Of a stretch of 64,000 nucleotides of DNA, positions 54,292 to 63,434 are shown in pieces. This stretch comes from Pseudomonas aestuarii (GTDB lineage: Bacteria; Pseudomonadota; Gammaproteobacteria; Pseudomonadales; Pseudomonadaceae), in NCBI RefSeq assembly GCF_027988105.1, contig NZ_JAQJZJ010000005.1:124001-188000 (forward strand), read 5' to 3'. A model generated the notes under the pieces. The model was given only the letters and a program-made list of their open reading frames with translations. It searched no databases and was not told where the DNA came from. A program made the position numbers and the translations under genes. Every line of letters starts with the position of its first letter. Within the stretch, counting starts at the first letter, position 1.

Positions 54292-55476
54292 ATGCAAACT
54301 CCTGAACATGCCTCGCGTCCCAGTGGTTCGGTTTGGACCGACCCCAAGTTGCGTGCCTGGCTATTCCAAATTCTTGCCGTTATCGCCGTCGTGGCGATCG
54401 GCTGGTATCTGTTCGACAACACCCAGACCAACCTGGAGAAACGCGGGATCACCTCCGGTTTCGCCTTTCTCGATAACAGTGCCGGCTTTGGCATTGCCCA
54501 GCACCTGATTGATTACAGTGAGAGCGATACCTACGGACGGGTTTTCTTCGTCGGTCTGCTCAATACCCTGCTGGTGTCGGTGATCGGTATCATCGGTGCG
54601 ACGATTCTTGGCTTCATTATCGGTGTGGCGCGGTTGTCGCCTAACTGGTTGATTGGCAAGCTGGCCACCGTCTATATCGAGACGTTCCGCAATATCCCGC
54701 CATTGCTGCAAATTTTCTTCTGGTACTTCGCGGTGATGCTCTCGCTCCCCGGGCCGAGGCAGAGCCTGGATATTGGCCAGATGTTCTTCCTCAATAGCCG
54801 CGGCTTGTACATGCCGTCTCCCAGCGTCACTGACAACTTCATGCCCTTTTTCGGCGCCGTAGTGGTGGCGCTCATCGGTATCGTGCTGTTGACGCGTTGG
54901 TCTAAGGCGCGGTTCGAGGCGACCGGCAAGTACTTCCCCGTTTCGCTGGGTGCCGTGCCTTTGCTAGTGGGACTGCCCGCGCTGGCCGTGCTGCTGACGG
55001 GTAATCCGCTGCAATGGACTACACCGGAATTGAGCGGTTTCAATTTCCGGGGCGGCTGGGTGATGATCCCCGAACTGATGGCGCTGACCCTGGCACTGAC
55101 CATCTATACCGCCGCCTTTATCGCCGAGACCGTGCGCGCCGGGATTCTTTCGGTCAGCCATGGCCAGACCGAAGCGGCGCGTTCCCTGGGCTTGCCCGCC
55201 GGCAAGACCCTGCGACTGGTGATCATCCCGCAAGCATTGCGAGTGATCATCCCGCCCTTGACCAGCCAGTACCTCAACCTGGCGAAGAACTCTTCGCTGG
55301 CGGCCGGTATCGGTTATCCGGACATGGTCTCGCTGTTCGCCGGCACAGTGCTCAATCAGACTGGCCAGGCCATCGAGGTGGTTGCCATCACCATGAGCGT
55401 CTACCTGGCCATCAGTATCAGCATTTCCATGTTGATGAACTGGTACAACAAGCGCATTGCGCTGATCGAGCGGTAA
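54292..55476 (+). CDS. aapQ: General L-amino acid ABC transporter permease AapQ
   Basis: 394 residues, longer than HisQ-type permeases, as is usual for AapQ/BztB. Membrane helices from about 17 on, RNIPPLLQIFFWYFAVMLSLP, and the EAA region FIAETVRAGILSVSHGQTEA, then ARSLGLPAGKTLRLVIIPQA. Pairs with AapM. 99 nt after aapJ, with ribosome-site-like AGAGGG before ATG 54292. Confidence 0.93.
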   Translation: MQTPEHASRPSGSVWTDPKLRAWLFQILAVIAVVAIGWYLFDNTQTNLEKRGITSGFAFLDNSAGFGIAQHLIDYSESDTYGRVFFVGLLNTLLVSVIGIIGATILGFIIGVARLSPNWLIGKLATVYIETFRNIPPLLQIFFWYFAVMLSLPGPRQSLDIGQMFFLNSRGLYMPSPSVTDNFMPFFGAVVVALIGIVLLTRWSKARFEATGKYFPVSLGAVPLLVGLPALAVLLTGNPLQWTTPELSGFNFRGGWVMIPELMALTLALTIYTAAFIAETVRAGILSVSHGQTEAARSLGLPAGKTLRLVIIPQALRVIIPPLTSQYLNLAKNSSLAAGIGYPDMVSLFAGTVLNQTGQAIEVVAITMSVYLAISISISMLMNWYNKRIALIER

Positions 55477-55486
55477 GGAGCAGCCC

Positions 55487-56584
55487 ATGCAAACCCATAC
55501 GTTCAAACCCGATCTACCACCACCGCTGCTGAGCGTTGGTGTGCTTGGTTGGCTGCGCGCCAACCTGTTCTCCGGCTGGTTCAACACGCTGTTGACCCTG
55601 CTGGCCGCCTATCTGGTCTGGTTGATCATTCCGCCGCTGATCCAGTGGGCGTTTATCGATGCCAACTGGATCGGCACCACCCGTGCCGATTGCACCGGCG
55701 AGGGGGCCTGCTGGGTGTTCATCCAGCAACGGTTCGGCCAGTTCATGTACGGTTTCTATCCGACCGAGCTGCGCTGGCGTGTCGACCTGACGCTGTGGAT
55801 GGCTGTGATCGGTGCCTCGCCGCTGTTCATTCCGCAGATGCCACGCAAGGCGCTGTACGGTTTGGCTTTCCTGGTGGTGTACCCCTTGCTGGCCTACTGG
55901 CTGCTGCATGGCGGTTTCTTCGGTCTGAGCACGGTTTCCACCACCCGTTGGGGCGGCCTGATGCTGACGCTGGTGATCGCCTCTGTCGGCATCGCTGGTG
56001 CCTTGCCGCTGGGCATCCTGCTGGCGCTGGGCCGGCGTTCGGATATGCCGGCGATCCGGGTGATCTGCGTGACCTTCATCGAGTTCTGGCGCGGTGTGCC
56101 GTTGATCACCGTGCTGTTCATGTCTTCGGTGATGCTGCCGCTGTTTCTCCCAGAGGGGATGAACTTCGACAAGCTGATGCGCGCGCTGATTGGGGTGATC
56201 CTGTTCCAGTCGGCTTATGTAGCCGAAGTGGTGCGTGGCGGCTTGCAAGCCATCCCCAAAGGCCAGTACGAGGCGGCTGCGGCCATGGGCCTGGGCTACT
56301 GGCGGATGATGGGCCTGGTCATCCTGCCGCAGGCCTTGAAGCTGGTGATTCCGGGGATCGTCAACACCTTTATCGCCCTGTTCAAGGACACCAGCCTGGT
56401 GATCATCATTGGCCTGTTCGATCTGCTCAACAGCATCAAACAAGCCACCACCGACCCGGTCTGGCTGGGGATGGCCACCGAAGGCTATGTGTTTGCCGCC
56501 CTGGTTTTCTGGATTTTCTGTTTCGGTATGTCCCGCTACTCCATGCATTTGGAGCGTAAGCTCGAGACTGGCCACAAGCGTTAG
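55487..56584 (+). CDS. aapM: General L-amino acid ABC transporter permease AapM
   Basis: 365 residues. Segments [37 protein letters not shown] and the EAA region [20 protein letters not shown], then [20 protein letters not shown] are typical of AapM/BztC. AAGGAG ribosome site. 10 nt after aapQ. Confidence 0.93.
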   Translation: MQTHTFKPDLPPPLLSVGVLGWLRANLFSGWFNTLLTLLAAYLVWLIIPPLIQWAFIDANWIGTTRADCTGEGACWVFIQQRFGQFMYGFYPTELRWRVDLTLWMAVIGASPLFIPQMPRKALYGLAFLVVYPLLAYWLLHGGFFGLSTVSTTRWGGLMLTLVIASVGIAGALPLGILLALGRRSDMPAIRVICVTFIEFWRGVPLITVLFMSSVMLPLFLPEGMNFDKLMRALIGVILFQSAYVAEVVRGGLQAIPKGQYEAAAAMGLGYWRMMGLVILPQALKLVIPGIVNTFIALFKDTSLVIIIGLFDLLNSIKQATTDPVWLGMATEGYVFAALVFWIFCFGMSRYSMHLERKLETGHKR

Positions 56585-56595
56585 GAGTTATTTCA

Positions 56596-57357
56596 ATGGC
56601 TGTAGCAAAAAAACAAACCAGCGCTGAATCGATGATCCTGATGGAAGGCGTGCACAAGTGGTACGGCGAGTTCCATGTGCTCAAGGACATCAACCTGAAC
56701 GTCAAGCCGGGCGAGCGTATCGTGCTCTGCGGTCCATCCGGTTCCGGCAAGTCGACGGCCATCCGCTGCATCAACCGCCTGGAAGAACACCAGCAGGGTC
56801 GCATCGTGGTCGATGGCACCGAACTGACCCATGATCTCAAGCACATCGAGGCGGTCCGCCGCGAAGTGGGCATGGTGTTCCAGCACTTCAATCTGTTTCC
56901 GCACCTGACCGTGCTGCAGAACTGCACCCTGGCGCCGATGTGGGTGCGCAAGATGCCCAAGCGTCAGGCCGAAGAAGTTGCCATGCACTTCCTCGAGCGC
57001 GTGCGCATCCCCGAGCAGGCCCTCAAGTACCCGGGGCAGTTGTCCGGTGGCCAGCAACAGCGCGTGGCGATTGCCCGGGCGCTGTGCATGAAGCCGAAGA
57101 TCATGCTGTTCGACGAACCGACCTCGGCGCTCGACCCGGAAATGGTCAAGGAAGTGCTGGACACCATGATCGGCCTGGCCGAAGACGGCATGACCATGCT
57201 CTGCGTGACCCACGAAATGGGCTTCGCCCGTACCGTGGCGAACCGGGTGCTGTTCCTCGACAAGGGTGAGGTTGTCGAAGAGGCCGATCCTGAAACCTTC
57301 TTCAATAACCCACAGAACGAGCGTACCAAGTTGTTCCTCAGCCAGATCCTGCACTGA
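56596..57357 (+). CDS. aapP: General L-amino acid ABC transporter ATPase AapP
   Basis: 253 residues. It opens with [20 protein letters not shown]. Walker [12 protein letters not shown]-loop [11 protein letters not shown], signature LSGGQQQR, Walker [16 protein letters not shown] and H-loop VTHEMGF. Last gene of aapJQMP, ended by a perfect UUCG hairpin terminator. Confidence 0.94.
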   Translation: MAVAKKQTSAESMILMEGVHKWYGEFHVLKDINLNVKPGERIVLCGPSGSGKSTAIRCINRLEEHQQGRIVVDGTELTHDLKHIEAVRREVGMVFQHFNLFPHLTVLQNCTLAPMWVRKMPKRQAEEVAMHFLERVRIPEQALKYPGQLSGGQQQRVAIARALCMKPKIMLFDEPTSALDPEMVKEVLDTMIGLAEDGMTMLCVTHEMGFARTVANRVLFLDKGEVVEEADPETFFNNPQNERTKLFLSQILH

Positions 57358-57371
57358 GAACCCGCGGCAAT

Positions 57372-57401
57372 GAAAAAAGGAGCCTTCGGGCTCCTTTTTT
57401 C
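57372..57401. terminator. Bidirectional UUCG terminator between aapP and the alkene reductase gene
   Basis: A 13-bp perfect stem (57372-57384 / 57389-57401) with TTCG loop, flanked by A6 and T6. It can terminate aap transcripts on the plus strand and the convergent transcript on the minus strand. Confidence 0.92.
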
Positions 57402-57428
57402 ATTCAGCGCGTCAGGCGCCCGGCAGCG

Positions 57429-58478
57429 TTACAGCCGCGGGTAATCGATATAGCCAACCGGCCCGGAGCCATAAAAGGTTGCCGGCTGCGGTTCGTTCAA
57501 TGCGGCGTCCTCGGCGAGGCGGGCGGGTAGGTCCGGGTTGGCGATAAAGGGGATGCCGAAGGCCACGGCATCGGCCTTGCCGCTTTCCAGCCAGGCATTG
57601 GCCTGCGCCTTGGTGAAGCGCTCGTTGGCGATGAACACGCCGCCGAAGGCTTGCTTGAGGCTAGGCGCCAGGCTGTCATCGGCTTCCTTCTCGCGGGCGC
57701 AGATAAAGGCGATGCCGCGTTTGCCCAGTTCGCGGGCAATGTAGGTGAAGGTCTCGGCGCGCTGACTGTCGCCCATGTCGTGGCTGTCTGCGCGCGGCGC
57801 CAGGTGCATGCCAACCCGGCCGGCCCCCCATACCGAAATCACCGCATCGGTGACTTCCAGCATCAGCCGCGCGCGGTTTTCCAGGGAGCCACCATAGCGG
57901 TCGCTGCGCTGGTTGGTGCTGTCCTGGAGGAACTGGTCGAGCAGGTAGCCGTTGGCGCCGTGGATCTCTACGCCATCAAAGCCCGCCGCCTTGGCATTTT
58001 CCGCGCCCTGGCGATAAGCCTCGACGATATCGGCGATTTCCTCGGTTTCGAGGGCGCGTGGGGTGACGTATTCGGTGAGCGGACGTACCAGGCTGACATG
58101 GCCGGCTGGCGCGATGGCGCTGGGTGCAACCGGGGCGGCGCCATTCAGGTAGCTGGGGTGGGAGATGCGCCCGACATGCCACAGTTGCAGGACGATCTTG
58201 CCGCCATGGGCATGCACCGCTTTGGTGATATTGCTCCAGCCGCGTACCTGGGCATCGGACCAGATACCGGGGGTGTCCGGATAGCCGACGCCCATAGGCG
58301 TGACCGCGGTGGCCTCGCTGATGATCAGGCCGGCGGAGGCGCGTTGCACGTAGTACTCGGCCATCAATGCGTTGGGCACGCGCCCGGCGTCGGCGCGAGT
58401 GCGGGTCAGCGGTGCCATGATGATGCGGTTGGCGAGCTCCAGCTCGCCTATCTTGATCGGGTCGAATAGCGTAGGCAT
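57429..58478 (-). CDS. Alkene reductase, old yellow enzyme family (NemA/XenB-like)
   Basis: 349 residues from ATG 58478 (GAGGA 7 nt upstream). FMN-dependent OYE: LFDPIKIGELELANRIIMAP, LTRTRA, LQLWHVGRISHPSY, the HGANGYLLDQFLQDSTNQRS substrate/FMN loop, DRYGGSLENRARL and AFGIPFIANPDLP. Reduces activated C=C bonds or nitro groups with NAD(P)H. It follows an ArsR-type regulator by 41 nt, likely one operon induced by electrophiles. The long upstream frame to 58697 is a shadow across the regulator. Confidence 0.9.
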   Translation of the reverse strand: MPTLFDPIKIGELELANRIIMAPLTRTRADAGRVPNALMAEYYVQRASAGLIISEATAVTPMGVGYPDTPGIWSDAQVRGWSNITKAVHAHGGKIVLQLWHVGRISHPSYLNGAAPVAPSAIAPAGHVSLVRPLTEYVTPRALETEEIADIVEAYRQGAENAKAAGFDGVEIHGANGYLLDQFLQDSTNQRSDRYGGSLENRARLMLEVTDAVISVWGAGRVGMHLAPRADSHDMGDSQRAETFTYIARELGKRGIAFICAREKEADDSLAPSLKQAFGGVFIANERFTKAQANAWLESGKADAVAFGIPFIANPDLPARLAEDAALNEPQPATFYGSGPVGYIDYPRL

Positions 58479-58519
58479 TGAGTATTCCTCGGTCGGGGGG
58501 AGCAGAAGTGTGCGAGTGG

Positions 58520-58822
58520 TTAGAGCTCTTGGCTGATAAGGCGCAGGAAAGCCTGGATGGTCTCTTCGTTGCGTTTGAAGAAATGCCACTGGCCGACCTT
58601 CTTGCTGGTCACCAGGCCGGCCCGCTGCAGGGTCGCCAGATGGGCCGACACCGTCGATTGCGACAGCCCGGCACGTTGGTCGATCTTGCCGGCACACACG
58701 CCCAGTTCCAGTGGGTGGTCCTGATCGGCGAAATAGGCCTCGGGGGTCTTCAGCCAGTGCAGGATGTCGCGGCGCGCCGGATGGGCCAGGGCTTTAATTA
58801 CTTCATCGATGTCGATGGGCAT
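58520..58822 (-). CDS. ArsR-family winged-helix regulator
   Basis: 100 residues. HTH at about 45-70 (LSQSTVSAHLATLQRAGLVT), with KALAHPARRDILHWLK at the N-terminus. One Cys (GVCAGKIDQRAG) lies just before the recognition region, and classical metal-binding CxC motifs are absent. It may therefore be a redox or electrophile sensor. Upstream of the alkene reductase gene, which it probably represses. Confidence 0.85.
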   Translation of the reverse strand: MPIDIDEVIKALAHPARRDILHWLKTPEAYFADQDHPLELGVCAGKIDQRAGLSQSTVSAHLATLQRAGLVTSKKVGQWHFFKRNEETIQAFLRLISQEL

Positions 58823-58951
58823 GTGTGCAGTTTCCAGGGATGCTGTAGCGCTATTTGGCGATGGGTCAAACTGTATATCGGTGCGTGGCGATACACAGAT
58901 CGTTTACGCCGATAGTGCTCATCGCCCGCACTGATGTGTAAGCTCTGGCCT

Positions 58952-59533
58952 ATGAACTACCTCGCTCATCTGCATCTTGGCGGCAACGCGCCGGCGCAAC
59001 TGCTCGGCAGCCTGTATGGCGATTTCGTCAAAGGCCGGCTGGTCGGGCAGTGGCCGGCGGATATCGAAGCCGCGATCGTCCTGCACCGGCGCATCGATGT
59101 TTTTACCGACAGCCATGCGCTACTGGCCCAGGCCCGGGCGCGTTTCCCCGCCGAGCGCCGACGCTATGCCGGGATTCTCCTGGACCTGTTCTTCGACCAC
59201 TGCCTGGCGCGCAATTGGCCGGATTACGCCGACGAGCCGCTGACACAATTCACCGGGCGGGTGTATCGAATCTTGGCCGACGAGCCGGTCTTGCCCGGGC
59301 GCCTGGCCCTGATTGCGCCGCGCATGGCGGCCCAGGACTGGCTGGGTAGCTACCGCGATTTCGCCGTGCTGGAGCAGGTGATTGCCGGCATGGGCCGACG
59401 CCTGTCCCGGCCCGGCGTGCTGGACGGCAGCCTGCTCGAACTGGAGCGCCTGTATCAGCCGTTAAGCGAGGACTTTCGCGCCTTCTACCCCGAGTTGCTC
59501 GAGTTCGCCCGGCGTTTGCGGGCCCAGCGGTAG
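58952..59533 (+). CDS. acpH: Acyl carrier protein phosphodiesterase (AcpH family)
   Basis: 193 residues from ATG 58952. It opens NYLAHLHLGGNAPAQLLGSL and contains GDFVKGRL, LHRRIDVFTDSH, GILLDLFFDHCLARNW and the C-terminal LLEFARRLRAQ, all diagnostic of the AcpH/DUF479 family with an HD-like metal site. Removes the 4'-phosphopantetheine arm from holo-ACP. Divergent from the ArsR gene. Confidence 0.9.
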   Translation: MNYLAHLHLGGNAPAQLLGSLYGDFVKGRLVGQWPADIEAAIVLHRRIDVFTDSHALLAQARARFPAERRRYAGILLDLFFDHCLARNWPDYADEPLTQFTGRVYRILADEPVLPGRLALIAPRMAAQDWLGSYRDFAVLEQVIAGMGRRLSRPGVLDGSLLELERLYQPLSEDFRAFYPELLEFARRLRAQR

Positions 59534-59566
59534 ATCTTATGTTTATGTGCAGGTCCGGATTGTATT

Positions 59567-59672
59567 TCTGTGGGAGGCCCGACCTCGGGGCGAGCTTTTA
59601 ACCTGTGCTCGCCAGGCGATAGCTGGGCAGCCCTGCGGGCTGCATTCGCCGCGGGTGCGCGCCTCCTACAAG
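59567..59672. repeat. REP-like palindromic intergenic element
   Basis: Begins CTGTGGGAGGC and ends GCCTCCTACAAG in inverted orientation, with GC-rich stems in between (GCAGCCC/GGGCTGC). This is the form of the Pseudomonas TGTGGGAG...CTACA repeats. Between acpH and the P-type ATPase gene. Confidence 0.65.
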
Positions 59673-59734
59673 TTGCGCGACATTACCCTCCGGATGCAAT
59701 CCGCGGCGCAGCTGGTGCGCCACGCGCACCGGGT

Positions 59735-62452
59735 TCAGCCCCCGGCATGAGGATGCAGGTGAAAGCGGCGGATCAGCGCCTTCTCCAGCTCGGCCACGCT
59801 GAATAGCAGCAAGCCGGCCAGCAGCACGCGCAGCCATTCCCCGCCACCCAGTGCGCTGGAGCCGAATACCTGCTGCATGAACGGCGCATAGGTGAACATC
59901 AGTTGCAGCGCCAGGCACACGGCGATGGCCAGCAGCACCTTGGGGTTGCCGAGCAAGCCTTCGCGATTGAGTACCGAGGCGAAGATATGCCGGCTGTTCA
60001 ACAGGTAGAACATCTCGCACATCACCACGGTGTTGACGGCCATGGTGCGCGCACTTGCCAGACTGTTGCCATGTTGCAATTCCCAGGAAAACAGGCCGAG
60101 GGCGCCAGCCATCATCAGCAGCGAGACCAGCAGCACTCGCCAGACGAAAAAACCGGTGAGCAGCGGCTCGGCCGGGGGCCGGGGCGGGCGGGTCATCAGA
60201 CCCTGCTCGGACGGTTCGAAGGCCAGTGCCAAGGCCAGGGTGATGGAGGTGACCATATTGATCCACAGCACCTGGGCCGGGGTCAGCGGCAGATTCAGCT
60301 GGAGCAGGATGGCGGCGATCACGATCAAGGCTTCGCCGCCGTTGGTGGGCAGGACGAACAGGATGAACTTCTTCAGGTTGTCATAGATCGCCCGGCCTTC
60401 CTGCACGGCCCCGGCGATGGTGGCGAAGTTGTCGTCGGTGAGGACTATTTCTGCCGCCTCCTTGGCCGCCTCGGTGCCCTTGCGGCCCATCGCCACGCCG
60501 ACATCGGCGCGCTTCAGCGCTGGCGCGTCGTTGACCCCGTCCCCGGTCATTGCCACCACTTCGCCGCCGGCCTGCATGGCCTGAACCAGGCGCAGCTTGT
60601 GTTCCGGGCTGGCGCGGGCGAATACCTCGATACCGGGTAGCAACTCGCGCAGGCTGCGCTCGTCGAGCAGTTCGATTTCGGCGCCGGTCAGGGCCGGCCG
60701 GCCAATCCCGATGCCCAGTTGCGCGCCAATGGCGCGGGCGGTTTCGACATGATCGCCGGTGATCATCTTCACCGCGATGCCGGCGCTTCGGCATTCTGCC
60801 ACCGCGGCTATGGCCTCTTCGCGTGGCGGGTCGATGATGCCGAACAGGGCGAGCAGGGTGAAGCCCTGCTGCACATCGGCAAAACTCAGGCTGCGTTGTT
60901 CGGCATCGGCCGGGCGGCTGGCAATCGCCAGCAGGCGCAGGCCATGGGCGGCCAGGTCCGTGACCTGACGCCGCCAGAAATCCGCATCCAGTGGCTGGTC
61001 GGCGTCGGCAGTGCGTTGCTGGCTGCACATCTCCAGCAGTCGCTCCGGGGCGCCCTTGAGGTAGATCAGCCCGTGACCGCTATGGTCATGGTGCAGGGTG
61101 GCCATGAAGCGGTGTTCCGACTCGAAGGGAATGGTGTCGCTGCGCGGCAGTTCGGCCTGTGTCTCCTGGGCGCAGAGGCCCGTTTTCAGGGCCAGGGTGG
61201 CGAGTGCGCCTTCGGTCGGGGCGCCGTGCAACTGCCAGATGCCGGCGGCGTCTTCCTCCAGCCGGGCATCGTTGCACAACAGCGCCGCGCGACCGATGTC
61301 GAGCAGGGCCCGATCGATCTGCAGGGGCGCGCCGGCGAGATGAAAGCCCCCGGCGGGCGCGTAACCGACACCGCTGACGTCGATGACTCGATCGGCGCAG
61401 ACCAGCCGCCGCACGGTCATCTCGTTGCGGGTCAGGGTGCCGGTCTTGTCCGAGCAGATCAGGGTGACCGAGCCGAGGGTTTCCACCGCCGGCAGGCGTC
61501 GCACGATGGCGTTTTGCCGGGCCATGCGCTGCACGCCGAGGGCCAGAACCACCGTCATGATAGCGGGCAATCCCTCGGGAATCGCCGCGACGGTCAGCGC
61601 TACCACCATCATGAATGTCTGCGCCGGGTCCTGCCCGTGCCACAGGGTGCCGAGGGCGAAGGTGACGAGCGCCAGGATCAGCAGGGCCACGCTTAACCAG
61701 CGGCTGAAGCCGTCGATCTGCCGCAGCAGCGGGGTGGTCAGCGGCTGCACCTGTTGCAGCAGGCTGCCGATGCGTCCTAATTCGGTGGCCGGGCCTGTGG
61801 CCACCACCAGGCCGAGCGCCTGACCGCTGCTGACCAAGGTGCCGGAGTAGGCCATGCAGCGGCGGTCGCCGAGCACGGCGTCGGCGGCCGAGCGGGCGAT
61901 GGATTTCTCCACCGGCAGCGACTCGCCGGTTAGCGCCGCTTCCTCGACGAGGAAATTCTTCACCTTGAGCAGGCGCAGGTCAGCCGGCACCTTGTCCCCG
62001 GAAACCAGGGCGACGATATCACCGGGCACCAGGTGTTCGGCGGGGATTTTCCGGCGTTCGCCATCGCGCAGGACCATGGCATGCAGCGACAGCATGTCGC
62101 GAATGGCGTCCAGGGCGTGCTCGGCCTTGCCCTCCTGTATGAAGCCGATCAGCGCATTGATCAGCACCACGACGAGAATGACTGCCGTATCCACCCAGTG
62201 TCCGAGCAGGGCGGTGACCGCTGCCGCGGCGATCATCATGTACAGCAGCAGGTTGTGAAATTGCAGCAGCAGGCGCAGCAGCGGGCCGCGGCGCCTGGGC
62301 GGCGGCAGGCGATTGGCCCCGTAGCGTTGCCGACGGCTTGCGATTTCGCCCTCGGCGAGGCCCAACGGGTTGCTGTGCAGGGTGTCGAGAGCCTGCTGCG
62401 CATCGAGGCTGTGCCAGGCAGGTGCGGCGTGAACCGGTAGCCGGGTGTCCAT
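59735..62452 (-). CDS. P-type cation-transporting ATPase (type II, Ca2+/Mn2+-like)
   Basis: 905 residues. Actuator motif LTGESLP (174-180), phosphorylation site D335 in CSDKTGTLT, PEGLP (292-296) in TM4, hinge MTGDGVNDAPALKRADVG, and about ten membrane helices. The N-terminal cation ATPase domain opens AWHSLDAQQALDTLHSNPLG. PEGLP in TM4 and the length place it among type IIA pumps (PMR1/SERCA-like; Pseudomonas PA1429-like). Exports Ca2+ or another divalent cation. Divergent from a tandem universal stress protein, with an ANR/FNR-like box between. Confidence 0.87.
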   Translation of the reverse strand: MDTRLPVHAAPAWHSLDAQQALDTLHSNPLGLAEGEIASRRQRYGANRLPPPRRRGPLLRLLLQFHNLLLYMMIAAAAVTALLGHWVDTAVILVVVLINALIGFIQEGKAEHALDAIRDMLSLHAMVLRDGERRKIPAEHLVPGDIVALVSGDKVPADLRLLKVKNFLVEEAALTGESLPVEKSIARSAADAVLGDRRCMAYSGTLVSSGQALGLVVATGPATELGRIGSLLQQVQPLTTPLLRQIDGFSRWLSVALLILALVTFALGTLWHGQDPAQTFMMVVALTVAAIPEGLPAIMTVVLALGVQRMARQNAIVRRLPAVETLGSVTLICSDKTGTLTRNEMTVRRLVCADRVIDVSGVGYAPAGGFHLAGAPLQIDRALLDIGRAALLCNDARLEEDAAGIWQLHGAPTEGALATLALKTGLCAQETQAELPRSDTIPFESEHRFMATLHHDHSGHGLIYLKGAPERLLEMCSQQRTADADQPLDADFWRRQVTDLAAHGLRLLAIASRPADAEQRSLSFADVQQGFTLLALFGIIDPPREEAIAAVAECRSAGIAVKMITGDHVETARAIGAQLGIGIGRPALTGAEIELLDERSLRELLPGIEVFARASPEHKLRLVQAMQAGGEVVAMTGDGVNDAPALKRADVGVAMGRKGTEAAKEAAEIVLTDDNFATIAGAVQEGRAIYDNLKKFILFVLPTNGGEALIVIAAILLQLNLPLTPAQVLWINMVTSITLALALAFEPSEQGLMTRPPRPPAEPLLTGFFVWRVLLVSLLMMAGALGLFSWELQHGNSLASARTMAVNTVVMCEMFYLLNSRHIFASVLNREGLLGNPKVLLAIAVCLALQLMFTYAPFMQQVFGSSALGGGEWLRVLLAGLLLFSVAELEKALIRRFHLHPHAGG

Positions 62453-62508
62453 TCAGGCATTTTCCAGATTGAACTGTTGGCACAGTAGCCGTATTCACAG
62501 GTCATGCT

Positions 62509-62522
62509 CTGATCTGCATCAA
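62509..62522. promoter_or_regulatory. ANR/FNR-like box shared by ATPase and universal stress genes
   Basis: CTGATCTGCATCAA matches TTGAT-N4-ATCAA in nine of ten defined bases. It is 56 nt from the ATPase start and 62 nt from the stress-protein start. Plausible -10 hexamers (TACTGT on the minus strand near 62482-62487; AATTAG near 62548-62553) would place the box near -41 for both genes. Confidence 0.55.
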
Positions 62523-62584
62523 AACCACCGGCCATGTTTTGCGCTCGAATTAGCAGACACGCACAGCCCGGCAAGGTGGACGAG

Positions 62585-63433
62585 ATGATCAAATTACTGG
62601 TGGCGACCGACCTTTCGCAGCGTTCGACACATGCCATCGAGCGTGCCGCCCGGTTGATCCGCAAGCAGGGTGGCGGCGACTGGACCCTGGTTCATGTGGT
62701 CGACGACGATGCGCCGCAAGACTTCGTCGCCGAGCACGTGCGGCGCATCGAGAGGTTGCTCGATGAGCAGGCGCAGCAACTGGCCGAGCAGGTCGGCAGC
62801 CGGCCGCGGGTGCTGGTGAGCAGCGGCGAGATCGAACCGATCATCTTCGAGGCGGGCCTGGGCATGGCGGCCGACCTGCTGGTGGTCGGCAGCCACCGCA
62901 AGACGGCGCTACGCGACTTGTTTCTGGGCACCACTGTGGAGCGGCTGATCCGTGGCAGTCATCTGCCGGTTCTGCGCGTCGCGCAACCGGCCGCTGCCGA
63001 TTATCAGCATGCCTTGGCTGCGCTGGATCTGTCGCCCGGTGCTGTGCACGCCATGGGCAGTGCACAGCGGCTGGGCCTGCTTGACCTGCAGCGCTGCACG
63101 GTGCTGCATGCTCTGGCGCCCTTTCCCAGGGGCAAGCTGACCGAGGCGACGATCGATCATCGCGTGCTCGAGAGTCAGGCCAAGGACGCCTTGCTGACGT
63201 TGCAGACGAGCCTGCAGGACGCCGGCTTGGCGCTACCCGATAGCAGCCTGCGGGTGCGTGAGGGTGAGCCGGGGGAGGTGATCGCCCAGGAATTGCTCGA
63301 GACCCAGGCCGAGCTGCTGGTGATCGCCACGCATGCACGCAAGGGGTTGCCGCGGTTGATGCTCGGCAGCGTTGCCGGAGCGCTGCTGGCCGAGTTGTCG
63401 TGCGACATCCTCTGCGTGCCGCCCCAGGGCTGA
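62585..63433 (+). CDS. Universal stress protein with two UspA domains
   Basis: 282 residues from ATG 62585 (AAGGTGG upstream). Two Usp domains (about 1-140 and 150-282), each ending with a nucleotide-binding loop: ADLLVVGSHRKTALRDLFLG and AELLVIATHARKGLPRLMLG, then SVAGALL. Tandem UspE-like proteins in Pseudomonas often respond to anaerobiosis. The adjacent ANR-like box agrees. Convergent with the acyltransferase gene, whose frame ends 1 nt later. Confidence 0.88.
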   Translation: MIKLLVATDLSQRSTHAIERAARLIRKQGGGDWTLVHVVDDDAPQDFVAEHVRRIERLLDEQAQQLAEQVGSRPRVLVSSGEIEPIIFEAGLGMAADLLVVGSHRKTALRDLFLGTTVERLIRGSHLPVLRVAQPAAADYQHALAALDLSPGAVHAMGSAQRLGLLDLQRCTVLHALAPFPRGKLTEATIDHRVLESQAKDALLTLQTSLQDAGLALPDSSLRVREGEPGEVIAQELLETQAELLVIATHARKGLPRLMLGSVAGALLAELSCDILCVPPQG

Positions 63434-63434
63434 C

